Below, in pieces: positions 1 through 8,495 of a stretch of 64,000 nucleotides of DNA. A program made the position numbers and the translations under genes. The notes under the pieces were generated by a model. The model searched no databases. It saw only the letters and a list, made by a program, of their open reading frames with translations, and was not told the origin of the DNA. Positions within the stretch are counted from its first letter, which is position 1. Every line of letters starts with the position of its first letter. The stretch covers positions 1,240,001 through 1,304,000 of the forward strand of contig NZ_CP048115.1 of assembly GCF_010093045.1 (NCBI RefSeq), read 5' to 3'. The stretch is from Mucilaginibacter sp. 14171R-50 (GTDB lineage Bacteria > Bacteroidota > Bacteroidia > Sphingobacteriales > Sphingobacteriaceae).

Positions 1-537
1 AAACGCAGCGGCGATGATGAGAGGGACGCTGAAATTGCCCGCCAGCTGGAAAACGACCCCAAAGAGTCGGCTGAGCATGTGATGCTGGTTGACCTGGCCC
101 GCAACGACCTGAGCCGCCATTGCGAAAACGTAAGCGTAAAAGCATTTAAGGAAGTGCAGTACTATTCGCACCTTATCCACCTGGTATCGCATGTAAGCGG
201 CACTTTAAAACCGGGTACTACGTCATTTAAAATTGTAGCAGATACTTTCCCGGCAGGTACATTAAGCGGCGCGCCAAAATACCGTGCCATGGAGATCATT
301 GACGAGAACGAAAAAACCAAACGCAGCTTTTACAGCGGCGCAATCGGGTTCTTCGGCTTTAATGGTGATTTTAACCACGCCATCATGATCCGTTCATTCC
401 TTAGTAAAAACAACACACTGCACTACCAGGCCGGTGCAGGCATAGTGGCCGGCTCGGTTGCCGAAAGCGAATTGAAAGAAGTAGATAATAAGATTGCCGC
501 GCTAAGAAAAGCAATAGAACTGGCGGAGGAACTTTAA
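1..537 (+). CDS. trpE: Anthranilate synthase component I, C-terminal part (truncated by window edge)
   Basis: The reading frame is open from base 1 and ends at the TAA at 535-537, so only about the last 178 residues are present. TrpE converts chorismate to anthranilate with ammonia supplied by TrpG, the first step of tryptophan synthesis. The fragment is the chorismate-binding domain. Visible hallmarks are LVDLARNDL, SGAPKYRAMEIID, YSGAIGFFGF and the C-terminal AGAGIVAGSVAESE. The next gene is trpG, which supports TrpE over the related PabB. The start and any N-terminal feedback site lie outside the window. Confidence 0.93.
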   Translation, partial: KRSGDDERDAEIARQLENDPKESAEHVMLVDLARNDLSRHCENVSVKAFKEVQYYSHLIHLVSHVSGTLKPGTTSFKIVADTFPAGTLSGAPKYRAMEIIDENEKTKRSFYSGAIGFFGFNGDFNHAIMIRSFLSKNNTLHYQAGAGIVAGSVAESELKEVDNKIAALRKAIELAEEL

Positions 538-664
538 CCCCCTAACCCCCTGAAGGGGGAATAGAAGTTGTTTAAAAAAATTAAATTATTCCTAAAAGGA
601 ACTGAAAATATACAATGACAAATAGTAATTCAAAAAACTCCCCCTTCAGGGGGGTGGGGGGTAT
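536..664. repeat. Palindromic repeat element spanning the trpE-trpG junction
   Basis: Two inverted G/C-run arms, about 536-561 (AACCCCCTAACCCCCTGAAG...) and 638-664 (its near reverse complement), flank an AT-rich core of about 76 bases. Each arm also contains a short CCCCCTGAAGGGGG hairpin. The right arm is translated as part of the TrpG N-terminus. A related element lies at 58509-58592. This looks like a non-autonomous intergenic repeat (MITE or REP type) rather than a gene. Confidence 0.75.
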
Positions 665-1223
665 CCTGATAATAGACAATTACGATTCTTTCACCTATAA
701 CCTGGTGCATTTGGTAAACGAGTTAGGGTTAGCGTGCGAAGTTTGGAGGAACGATCAGTTTAAGATAGAAGACGTGGACAGGTTTAGCCATATCATCCTG
801 TCGCCGGGGCCGGGCATTCCATCAGAAGCGGGCTTGCTTTTGCAGGTGATAGAAAAATACGCGCCTGCCAAAAGCATATTTGGCGTTTGTTTGGGGCAGC
901 AGGCCATTGCCGAAGTATTTGGCGGAAAGCTTTATAACCTGCCGCAGCCTATGCATGGCATCGCCACACCCATAAAGGTAACAGATGCCAACGAGCCGCT
1001 TTTTGCAGATCTGCCTAATGAATTTAAAGTAGGTCGTTACCACTCCTGGGTGGTAGAAAAAGACTTGCCCCAAGTTTTAGAAATTACCGCCATTGACGAA
1101 GAAGATGGCTCGGTGATGGCTTTAAGGCATAAGCAGTATAACGTGCGCGGTGTACAGTTTCACCCCGAATCGGTACTGACCGAATATGGGAAGGAAATGA
1201 TGCATAACTGGTTAAAGGCGTAG
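615..1223 (+). CDS. trpG: Anthranilate synthase component II (glutamine amidotransferase)
   Basis: Class I glutamine amidotransferase that supplies ammonia from glutamine to TrpE. From the ATG at 615 it is 202 residues. The catalytic Cys is C92 in FGVCLGQQ and the His/Glu pair is H183 and E185 in QFHPES. Family members normally begin at about the ILIIDNYDSF segment, here residues 17-26. The preceding 16 residues come from the right arm of a repeat element, so the N-terminus is odd. An in-frame GTG at 654 is an alternative start giving a near-normal length. The same family includes PabA, and one protein may serve both pathways. The trpE neighbour favours TrpG. Confidence 0.92.
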   Translation: MTNSNSKNSPFRGVGGILIIDNYDSFTYNLVHLVNELGLACEVWRNDQFKIEDVDRFSHIILSPGPGIPSEAGLLLQVIEKYAPAKSIFGVCLGQQAIAEVFGGKLYNLPQPMHGIATPIKVTDANEPLFADLPNEFKVGRYHSWVVEKDLPQVLEITAIDEEDGSVMALRHKQYNVRGVQFHPESVLTEYGKEMMHNWLKA

Positions 1224-1238
1224 GCTGTTTTACTCACC

Positions 1239-1355
1239 TGTCATTTCGAACGAACCGGGCAAGGGTTGTGTGCGGACGTGAGGAGAAATCTTATACGCCA
1301 TGCCACTTAGAATTGCGCTAACACGATTTCTCCTCGTACCCCGTTCGAATTGACA
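1239..1355. repeat. Inverted-repeat element between trpG and trpC
   Basis: The outer arms are TGTCATTTCGAACG (1239-1252) and its reverse complement with one mismatch (1342-1355). Inner arms containing GAGGAGAAATC (about 1279-1290 and 1325-1336) also pair. The 117-base unit is non-coding and resembles the short palindromic repeats common between Bacteroidetes genes. It sits where trpD would be expected. Confidence 0.75.
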
Positions 1356-1379
1356 TAGTTTGTTATAGATTTGAAAACA

Positions 1380-2162
1380 ATGACGATACTCGATAAAATA
1401 GTTGCTCATAAAAAAAAGGAAGTGGAGCGGGATAAGGTGCGCACCACCTACACCAAACTGGAAGAATCTGAATATTTTCACCGGGAAACCTACTCTTTTA
1501 AAGATTTTTTGCTGGCGCCTGACCGTACCGGGATCATTGCCGAGTTTAAGCGGAAATCGCCCTCAAAAGGTATAATTAATGATGATGCGTTGGTAAAAGA
1601 CGTAACGAAGGATTATGCAGAGGCCGGTGCTTCGGCATGTTCGGTGCTTACCGACTATGGCTTTTTTATGGGCCGCAAAATGGATGTTACCCGCGCACGC
1701 AGGGCGACCTGTATCCCCATCCTGCGGAAAGATTTTATGATAGATGAGTACCAGGTTATTGAAGCAAAATCGTTAGGTGCGGATATTATTTTGCTTATCG
1801 CCGCCATACTTACCCCTGCCGAGATCAAGAACCTGGCGTCGCTTGCTAAAAGCCTCGGCCTGAATGTACTTTTAGAGGTGCACAACCTGGAAGAGCTGGA
1901 ACGCAGCATAGATACAAATCTTGATGCTATTGGCGTAAATAACCGCAACCTGGCCGATTTTACCGTATCGGTAGAAAACTCTTACAAGCTGGTTAACCAT
2001 ATCCCAAATGAGTTCATGAAGATCTCTGAAAGCGCCATCAGCGATACTGAAACCATTAAGCAGTTAAGGGCAGTTGGTTTTAACGGGTTTTTGATCGGAG
2101 AAAATTTTATGAAACAGCAAAACCCGGGTGCCGCAATGCGCCAGTTTGTTACCGGTTTGTAA
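1380..2162 (+). CDS. trpC: Indole-3-glycerol phosphate synthase
   Basis: A (beta/alpha)8-barrel enzyme that closes the indole ring from carboxyphenylamino-deoxyribulose phosphate in tryptophan synthesis. The ATG at 1380 gives 260 residues, the usual length. A TTG at 1371 would add three. Family motifs are EFKRKSPSKG (with the substrate Lys at about residue 57), LRKDFMIDEYQV, GVNNRNL and the phosphate-binding SESAI and GFLIGENFM regions. It lies 156 bases after trpG. trpD is not between them and no trpF, trpB or trpA follows. Confidence 0.96.
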   Translation: MTILDKIVAHKKKEVERDKVRTTYTKLEESEYFHRETYSFKDFLLAPDRTGIIAEFKRKSPSKGIINDDALVKDVTKDYAEAGASACSVLTDYGFFMGRKMDVTRARRATCIPILRKDFMIDEYQVIEAKSLGADIILLIAAILTPAEIKNLASLAKSLGLNVLLEVHNLEELERSIDTNLDAIGVNNRNLADFTVSVENSYKLVNHIPNEFMKISESAISDTETIKQLRAVGFNGFLIGENFMKQQNPGAAMRQFVTGL

Positions 2163-2186
2163 TTGACGGTACTTTCCATATCTTTG
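2156..2186 (+). promoter_or_regulatory. Bacteroidetes-type promoter in the trpC-hflX gap
   Basis: TTTG at 2156-2159 is followed after 19 bases by TATCTTTG at 2179-2186, matching the TTTG-N17-23-TAnnTTTG pattern of the Bacteroidetes primary sigma factor. Transcription would start near 2191, giving hflX a leader of about 245 bases. Alternatively it could make a short RNA. No ORF was seen in 2191-2437. A weaker second box, TACCTTTA, lies nearer the gene at about 2405. Confidence 0.5.
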
Positions 2187-2437
2187 CAGCATCATGATAT
2201 AATATCCTCTCCTCAGCAGCTTTCAGTTTGCTTGACCTTGTTCAGCATCAGAAAGATTTGTCGTTACGCCGCAGTTTGCACGTAGCGATATCACTGTAAC
2301 CGCTTCCTGATCTTTGTACGAAGCGATATTATCCACTATAAATAAATCCGTGTGATGTGAACATAACTGCCCTATAGCGAGTTATATTGAGGTGACTTTA
2401 TGTTTACCTTTATGGTTTAAATGTTAATCATTTTTGA

Positions 2438-3622
2438 ATGAAACAAAAATTTTATGATACTGCTGTGAAGCAGGAAAAAGTGGTTTTGGTTGGTGTTATT
2501 ACCCCCAACGAAACCGAAGCCCAGGAAAAAGAATACTTAGAAGAACTGGAGTTTTTAGTGGCTACCGCCGGTGGCCTCACGGTAAAGAGCTTTACCCAAA
2601 AGCTACAACGGCCCGAGCGGGCAACTTTTGTAGGTACCGGTAAGCTGGAAGAGATAAAGGAGTTTGTGATTGCCGAAGAGATAGACATTGTTGTTTTTGA
2701 CGATGAGCTTACCCCGTCGCAGCTGCGTAATATCGAGCGCGAACTGAATGTAAAGATACTTGACCGCAGCAACCTGATACTGGACATATTTGCCGGCAGA
2801 GCGCAAACAGCGCAGGCTAAAACCCAGGTAGAGCTGGCACAGCTGCAATACCTCTTACCCCGCCTAACCCGCCTCTGGACTCACCTTGAGCGCCAGAAGG
2901 GTGGTATTGGTATGCGTGGCCCGGGTGAGTCGCAGATTGAGACCGACAGGCGTTTGATCCTGAACAAGATATCATTGCTAAAAGAGCGCCTTAAGCTGAT
3001 AGACCGCCAGAACGAGACCCAGCGCAAAAACCGGCAGCAACTTATCCGTGTAGCACTGGTAGGGTATACCAACGTAGGAAAATCAACTATCATGAACATG
3101 CTGTCGAAATCAGACGTGTTTGCCGAGAACAAACTTTTTGCCACGCTGGATACCACGGTGCGTAAAGTGGTGATAGAGAACGTGCCTTTTTTATTGTCGG
3201 ATACTGTAGGGTTCATCCGCAAGCTACCTCACCACCTGGTAGAGTGCTTTAAATCTACGCTTGACGAGGTACGCGAGGCAGATATCCTGGTGCATGTAGT
3301 GGATATCTCGCATCCTAACTTTGAGGACCAGATACGCACGGTTAACGAAACACTCAAGGACCTTGGTGCTATTGATAAACAAATGATAACCGTGTTTAAC
3401 AAAATAGATGCGTTTATGCCTGAGCAGCACCATGTTGATGTTACCGAGGGGCCGTTAACGCTTGATGATTTCAAGCACAGCTGGATGGCAAAGAATAACA
3501 GCCCGGCCATATTTATATCGGCTACTCAAAAAGAGAACGTTGAAGAGTTTAGGAATTTGCTGTATGAATACGTGAAGAAAGTTCATACGGAAAGATACCC
3601 GTACGATAATTTGCTTTATTAA
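2438..3622 (+). CDS. hflX: Ribosome-associated GTPase HflX
   Basis: HflX binds the 50S subunit, uses GTP and helps split or rescue stalled ribosomes under stress. The 394 residues contain the N-terminal HflX domain with FVGTGKLEEI and a coiled linker (about 120-200, GGIGMRGPGESQIETDRR). The G domain follows with Walker A GYTNVGKST (209-217), G3 DTVGF (255-259) and G4 NKID (321-324). Length is normal. It is converging with pepT across a repeat element. Confidence 0.96.
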   Translation: MKQKFYDTAVKQEKVVLVGVITPNETEAQEKEYLEELEFLVATAGGLTVKSFTQKLQRPERATFVGTGKLEEIKEFVIAEEIDIVVFDDELTPSQLRNIERELNVKILDRSNLILDIFAGRAQTAQAKTQVELAQLQYLLPRLTRLWTHLERQKGGIGMRGPGESQIETDRRLILNKISLLKERLKLIDRQNETQRKNRQQLIRVALVGYTNVGKSTIMNMLSKSDVFAENKLFATLDTTVRKVVIENVPFLLSDTVGFIRKLPHHLVECFKSTLDEVREADILVHVVDISHPNFEDQIRTVNETLKDLGAIDKQMITVFNKIDAFMPEQHHVDVTEGPLTLDDFKHSWMAKNNSPAIFISATQKENVEEFRNLLYEYVKKVHTERYPYDNLLY

Positions 3623-3627
3623 ATAAT

Positions 3628-3704
3628 AATATCGAACACCCAATGTCGAACATCGAATAATGAATACTTCGATGTTCGACATTTAAAATTCAGTGTTCGA
3701 TATT
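3628..3704. repeat. Nested inverted repeat between hflX and pepT
   Basis: The outer arms AATATCGAACAC (3628-3639) and GTGTTCGATATT (3693-3704) are perfect complements. The inner arms ATGTCGAACATCGAA (3643-3657) and its exact complement (3668-3682) also pair. The 77-base unit can fold into one long hairpin between two converging genes, where it could act as a transcript end signal in both directions. It is a repeat family distinct from those at 536 and 1239. Confidence 0.75.
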
Positions 3705-3714
3705 TATCACCCCT

Positions 3715-4974
3715 TCAGAGAGCCGGGGGGTTTTCCCACACCATACACAGATGCAAAATGGTTTCAACGGCTTTTTGCATATCCTGTACCGATACCCACT
3801 CTTGCTTGCTGTGAAAAGCGTGCTCGCCGGCAAAAATATTTGGTGTTGGCAAACCCATGAACGATAAGCGCGAGCCGTCCGTTCCGCCGCGGATGCTGCA
3901 AAGTTTTGGCCGCAGCCCTGCGCGGCGCATCGCTTCCATCCCGTAATCGACAATTTGCGGATGCTGCGCCAACACCTTCTTCATATTGCGGTAATGCTCC
4001 TGGGTTTCAATGGTATAGGTGGAATTTGGGAAGCGCTTCAAAACCTCATCTACTACCCGGCGGATAACATTGGCATGCTCCTTCAGTTTGTCCTCTTCAA
4101 AATCCCGTATAATGAACTCAATAATTGCAGTTTCAACATGCCCGCTAACCTCTACCGGGTGCACAAACCCCTGCATATCCGAAGTATGCTCGGGCGACAA
4201 ACTATCAGGCAGCGCGGCAATAATTTGTCCGGCTATCTTTATAGCGCTTTCCATTTTACCTTTTGCAAAGCCCGGGTGCGTGCTAACGCCGTGTATGGTT
4301 AGTTTTGCACCGTCGGCGCTAAAGGTTTCGTTCTCCATATTGCCTGCGCTTTCGCCATCCATGGTGTAGCAGGCAAAGGCGCCGATTTTTGCAATATCGG
4401 CCTTATCCACGCCACGGCCGATCTCTTCGTCGGGCGTAAATAAAATTTTTATAGCGCCGTGCTTTATTTCCGGATGCTGCATCAACTGATAGCAGGCATC
4501 CATAATTTCGGCTACGCCCGCTTTGTTATCGGCCCCCAATAACGTATTGCCCGATGCTGTTATAATATCTTTACCTGCCTGGTTCCTCAGGTCGGGGTGG
4601 TCGGCCAGTTTCAACACCTGCGTATTATCATCTGGCAATACAATATCAGCGCCGGTATAGTTTTTATGAATGATTGGCTTTACATCTTTACCGCTGCAAT
4701 CGGGTGCTGTATCCATGTGCGAACAAAAACAGATCACCGGGACGCCCACCTTATCGGTATTTGCCGGGATGGTTGCATACACGTAGCCATACTCATCTAA
4801 GTGGGCATCGGCAATCCCTATTTCTAAGAGTTCATTCACCAGTAAACGGCCCAGGTCTTTTTGCTTTTCGGTAGAGGGTGTGGTTGGCGATGCAGGGTCT
4901 GATTGTGTATCAATAACCACATATCGTAAAAATCTATCGGTAACTGTAAAACTTAGCGATGCGTTAAAATCCAT
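3715..4974 (-). CDS. pepT: Peptidase T (tripeptidase, M20B family)
   Basis: Cytoplasmic di-zinc aminopeptidase that releases the N-terminal residue from tripeptides. The 419 residues match the family length. Metal and catalytic positions visible are H86 and D88 in CSHMDTAPD, D149 in LLGADNKAG, E183/E184 in TPDEEIGRG, the Asp in YTMDGES and the C-terminal His in FAGEHAFHSKQEW. The gene is alone on its strand, with hflX converging and a beta-barrel protein gene diverging. Confidence 0.95.
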   Translation of the reverse strand: MDFNASLSFTVTDRFLRYVVIDTQSDPASPTTPSTEKQKDLGRLLVNELLEIGIADAHLDEYGYVYATIPANTDKVGVPVICFCSHMDTAPDCSGKDVKPIIHKNYTGADIVLPDDNTQVLKLADHPDLRNQAGKDIITASGNTLLGADNKAGVAEIMDACYQLMQHPEIKHGAIKILFTPDEEIGRGVDKADIAKIGAFACYTMDGESAGNMENETFSADGAKLTIHGVSTHPGFAKGKMESAIKIAGQIIAALPDSLSPEHTSDMQGFVHPVEVSGHVETAIIEFIIRDFEEDKLKEHANVIRRVVDEVLKRFPNSTYTIETQEHYRNMKKVLAQHPQIVDYGMEAMRRAGLRPKLCSIRGGTDGSRLSFMGLPTPNIFAGEHAFHSKQEWVSVQDMQKAVETILHLCMVWENPPAL

Positions 4975-5056
4975 ATAAAACCTATATTAGTAGAAATTTT
5001 TTGCCACAGGCCATTGCTCCCTGCGGCTAAATTGTAAATATCAAATATTAAATTCA

Positions 5057-5779
5057 TTGAAAAAGTATCTTTTATTAATTGTATTGGCATTTGCTTTTCA
5101 TGAGGGTAAAGCGCAGGGCAGTTTAAACTATGCATCGTACGGTATTGGTTTAAGTGCAAGCCGGAATAAGCCCTACGCTGATCTAAAAAAAGAATTTAAT
5201 AATCAATCATACGCGGTAACGTTCAATTACTATTACACCCCGTACGTGCCTATAGGGTTGGAGTTTCAGTTTGGAAAGCTATCGGGTGGCAGCAATACCG
5301 ACTTTAAGATCGACGCCTCCGGGCGCATGTATGAGAATAATTATAAAGCCTTGCTGTTGCATATGGATGTGCAGGCAGGCGAAATAATGGATTACCAGGG
5401 CAATGCTGCCTTAAATGTATTAAAGAACCTATATTTTGGTATAGGGGTAGGTGGGATATATAATGATGTTAAGGCACAACGTACAGATCCGATAAACCCG
5501 GGATACATTTTCCCGGGCAAGGATAAAGGTGTTAACCTGATAGTGCCTTTACGATTTGGTTATGAGTTTAAGTTCTACAACGCATACGACGAACCAAACA
5601 TACGCCTGGATATTGGCTATCAGCATAACATTACTTTTGGCGAGGGCCTGGATGGTTATGCCGATGCATCTACCAAATTTAAAAATAACGCGCTTGATCA
5701 GTATACGCAGCTAACCATTGGTATAAAGGTTAATTTTGGGGGCGAAACCTCTTACGATAAAGAAATTAGGGGTTACTAA
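5057..5779 (+). CDS. Predicted outer-membrane beta-barrel protein, TTG start
   Basis: The 240-residue product begins with a clear signal peptide, MKKYLLLIVLAFAFHEGKAQ. The mature part has alternating aromatic and polar strands (YAVTFNYYYTPYVPIGLEFQFG, RLDIGYQHNITFG, YTQLTIGIKVNFGG) typical of a small porin-like barrel. No upstream ATG is in frame, and the TTG at 5057 places the signal peptide exactly, so TTG is the probable start. A YjbR-like gene follows 1 base later. The specific function is unknown. Confidence 0.75.
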   Translation: MKKYLLLIVLAFAFHEGKAQGSLNYASYGIGLSASRNKPYADLKKEFNNQSYAVTFNYYYTPYVPIGLEFQFGKLSGGSNTDFKIDASGRMYENNYKALLLHMDVQAGEIMDYQGNAALNVLKNLYFGIGVGGIYNDVKAQRTDPINPGYIFPGKDKGVNLIVPLRFGYEFKFYNAYDEPNIRLDIGYQHNITFGEGLDGYADASTKFKNNALDQYTQLTIGIKVNFGGETSYDKEIRGY

Positions 5780-5780
5780 T

Positions 5781-6134
5781 ATGAATATAGAAGAACTGCG
5801 CGACTATTGCCTGGCAAAACCGGGTGTCACGGAAAGTTTTCCGTTTGGCGAAGATACGCTGGTGTTTAAGGTTGGCGATAAGATTTTTTTACTTACCGGT
5901 TTAGATAGCCCCAGCTTTAACGCGAAATGCGACCCCGAAAAAGCAGTAGAGCTGCGCGAGCAGTTCAGCGAAGTGGTGCCCGGCTACCACATGAATAAAA
6001 AGCACTGGAACACCGTACATACCGATGGTTCGCTAACCAATAAGCAGCTGCGCGAAATGGTTGACCACTCGTACGACCTGGTGTTTGCGAGTTTGCCTAA
6101 GAAAGTACAAGCCGATATCAACAGTGATTTATAA
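5781..6134 (+). CDS. MmcQ/YjbR family protein
   Basis: A 117-residue protein beginning MNIEELRDYCLAKPG. Recognisable family features are TESFPFGEDTLVFKVGDKIF, the central PEKAVELREQF and VPGYHMNKKHWNTV, and the C-terminal LREMVDHSYDLVFASLPKK. YjbR-type proteins have a double-wing fold sometimes described as DNA-binding, but their cellular role is not settled. The ATG at 5781 directly follows the stop of the barrel protein gene and gives the normal length. Confidence 0.85.
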   Translation: MNIEELRDYCLAKPGVTESFPFGEDTLVFKVGDKIFLLTGLDSPSFNAKCDPEKAVELREQFSEVVPGYHMNKKHWNTVHTDGSLTNKQLREMVDHSYDLVFASLPKKVQADINSDL

Positions 6135-6135
6135 A

Positions 6136-7878
6136 ATGAAAAAAAAACTTTCGCTGCTGCTTTGCCTTATATGCTGCATGCAGGCGTATGCCCAGCTTAC
6201 CCCTTTTGAGCAAAGCAGGGATAAAAACTATACCGCCACTTATGCCGAAGTAGTGGCCTACTACAAAGCCCTCAGCAAAACCCAGCCGCAAATGCGCCTG
6301 TTCAACTACGGCTCAACAGATATTGGCAAGCCGTTAACTTTAGTGGTGCTATCTAAAGATAAGGTGTTTGACCCGGCGCTTATAAAAAAGCAAAACAAGC
6401 GCGTATTGCTTATAAATAACGGCATACACCCCGGGGAGCCCGAAGGCATTGATGCCAGCATGATGCTGGTGCGCGATCTGCTTAAGAAACGGGAATTGCC
6501 TAAAGATGTGGTGCTGTGCTTTATCGCCTTGTATAATATCGATGGCAGTTTAAACCGCGGCGTATCGCGCCCTAATCAAAACGGCCCCCGGGCTTACGGC
6601 TTTAGGGGCAATTACCGTAACCTTGACCTTAACCGCGATTTTATAAAGGCCGACAGTAAAAACGCGCTGGCCTTTGCGCAGATATTAAACACCTGGCAGC
6701 CCGAAGTTTTGCTGGATAACCATACCAGCGATGGCGCGGATTACCAGTACATCATGACGCTGATAGAAACTCAAAAGGATAAGCAGAACCCCACGTTAGC
6801 GGCTTACACAGATAACACCCTAACGCCTGATCTTTATAAAGGGATGAAAAAAAGCGGTTACGAAATGATCCCTTACGGAGCGGGCGAACAAGGGCTGCCG
6901 GATAGCGGAATTGTCAGTTTTATGGAAACGCCCCGTTTTTCAACCGGCTTCGCGGCGCAGCATAACATTATCAGCTATATGACAGAAACGCATATGCTTA
7001 AGCCTTTTGATAAACGCGTTTGGGCTACTTATGCCTTTATGCGAAACCTTATCGGTATTTGCCAGCGCGATGCAAAGCTGTTGGGCAACATGAAAAAACA
7101 AGTGGATGCCGAGGTAAGCCGACAAAAAACATTTGGGTTAAAGTGGGACCTTGATGAAAGCAAGGTAGATACCATTACTTTTAAAGGGTATGCCGCCGAA
7201 TATAAAACAAGTGATGTAAGCGGCCTCAAAAGGCTTTATTACGACCGCAGCAAACCCTATACTAAAACGGTAAAGTTTTATAACACTTACAAAGCAACCG
7301 CTACTGCCGATAAGCCGGTAGCTTATATAATTCCGCAGGCATGGGGAAAAGTAATTGACCTGTTTAAGCTGAACAAAGTTGCCATGAGCCGCCTGGCACA
7401 CGATACGACGTTAAGTTTGCAGATGTATTATATCGGCGATTATAAAACGGGTACCCGCCCATACGAAGGACATTATGTGCACACGGATGTAAAGCTTAAT
7501 GCAGTTGATACCAAAGTGCGGTTTTATGAGGGCGATTATATAGTGTATGTAAACCAGCCAATTAACCGATATATTGTTGAAACGCTTGAACCGCAGGGTG
7601 TCGACTCGTTTTTTGCATGGAACTTTTTTGACAGCATACTGGGCCAAAAAGAATATTTTTCTGACTATGTTTTTGAAGATGTGGCCGCAGCCATGCTAAA
7701 AAACAACCCTGCCCTTCAAAAACAACTGGATGATGCGAAGGCCGCAGACCCAAAACTGGCTGGTAATGGCAGGGCTCAACTGAACTGGGTGTACCGCAAC
7801 TCGCCCTATTTCGAAAAAACTTACCTGCGCTACCCGGTGGGCAGGCTGCTAACCAATACTAAACTCGATCTGCAATGA
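6136..7878 (+). CDS. Secreted M14-family zinc carboxypeptidase
   Basis: 580 residues with signal peptide MKKKLSLLLCLICCMQAYAQ. The M14 zinc site is visible as H98 and E101 in GIHPGEPEG and H196 in LLDNHTSDG, with the substrate-binding NRDF at about 166-169. The long C-terminal half (about 300-580) has no motif I recognise and may be a beta-rich accessory domain. The protein probably cleaves peptides in the periplasm. The ATG at 6136 is 1 base past the previous stop. The gene overlaps the following rhomboid gene by 4 bases, suggesting translational coupling. Confidence 0.87.
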   Translation: MKKKLSLLLCLICCMQAYAQLTPFEQSRDKNYTATYAEVVAYYKALSKTQPQMRLFNYGSTDIGKPLTLVVLSKDKVFDPALIKKQNKRVLLINNGIHPGEPEGIDASMMLVRDLLKKRELPKDVVLCFIALYNIDGSLNRGVSRPNQNGPRAYGFRGNYRNLDLNRDFIKADSKNALAFAQILNTWQPEVLLDNHTSDGADYQYIMTLIETQKDKQNPTLAAYTDNTLTPDLYKGMKKSGYEMIPYGAGEQGLPDSGIVSFMETPRFSTGFAAQHNIISYMTETHMLKPFDKRVWATYAFMRNLIGICQRDAKLLGNMKKQVDAEVSRQKTFGLKWDLDESKVDTITFKGYAAEYKTSDVSGLKRLYYDRSKPYTKTVKFYNTYKATATADKPVAYIIPQAWGKVIDLFKLNKVAMSRLAHDTTLSLQMYYIGDYKTGTRPYEGHYVHTDVKLNAVDTKVRFYEGDYIVYVNQPINRYIVETLEPQGVDSFFAWNFFDSILGQKEYFSDYVFEDVAAAMLKNNPALQKQLDDAKAADPKLAGNGRAQLNWVYRNSPYFEKTYLRYPVGRLLTNTKLDLQ

Positions 7879-8495
7879 TGGAAATCTTCCTGGCGACACC
7901 AGTGGCGTCGATCATATTTGTAATTACCCTGGCTACATCGTTGTGGGCTTTCTCTAATGAGAATATCTATGGCGAGCTCATTCTAAATCCGTACAATGTA
8001 TCGCGTGGTTACAAGGTATATACCATTATTACCAGCGGCCTGATCCACAAAGACTGGAACCACCTGTTTTTCAATATGCTGTCGTACTATTTCTTTGCCT
8101 TTCAGTTAGAGGCATTACTGGGGCACTGGCAGTTTGGGGTGCTATATTTTCTCAGCCTGATATTGAGCGATCTGCCTTCTATTCAAAAGCATAAAGAGGA
8201 TATCTGGTACAACAGCCTTGGGGCATCAGGCGCTATAAGCGCGGTGGTTTTTAGCTTTATTATGTTTGCGCCCCGGGCGCAAATGAGCCTCATATTTTTA
8301 CCAATACCTATGCCGGCATGGGTGTTTGGGGGCTTGTACCTTATTTATTGCCATTTTGCTTCAAAGCACGCCCGCGACAATATTAACCACGACGCCCACT
8401 TTTATGGTGCGGTGAGCGGTATAGTGATAACCTTTGCATTGCACCATAATATTTTTAACGAATTTGTACGGCAGTTTAACGGGGCAGCGCAATAG
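7875..8495 (+). CDS. Rhomboid family intramembrane serine protease
   Basis: A 206-residue polytopic membrane protein with six hydrophobic segments. The catalytic Ser is S118 in GASGAIS and the catalytic His is H175 in NHDAHFYGAVSG. The oxyanion-loop HxxxN appears as H63 and N67 in NHLFFNM. Rhomboids cut transmembrane substrates within the bilayer. The start overlaps the peptidase stop by 4 bases (ATGA). Its 3' end overlaps the converging unknown gene by 20 bases. Confidence 0.9.
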   Translation: MMEIFLATPVASIIFVITLATSLWAFSNENIYGELILNPYNVSRGYKVYTIITSGLIHKDWNHLFFNMLSYYFFAFQLEALLGHWQFGVLYFLSLILSDLPSIQKHKEDIWYNSLGASGAISAVVFSFIMFAPRAQMSLIFLPIPMPAWVFGGLYLIYCHFASKHARDNINHDAHFYGAVSGIVITFALHHNIFNEFVRQFNGAAQ

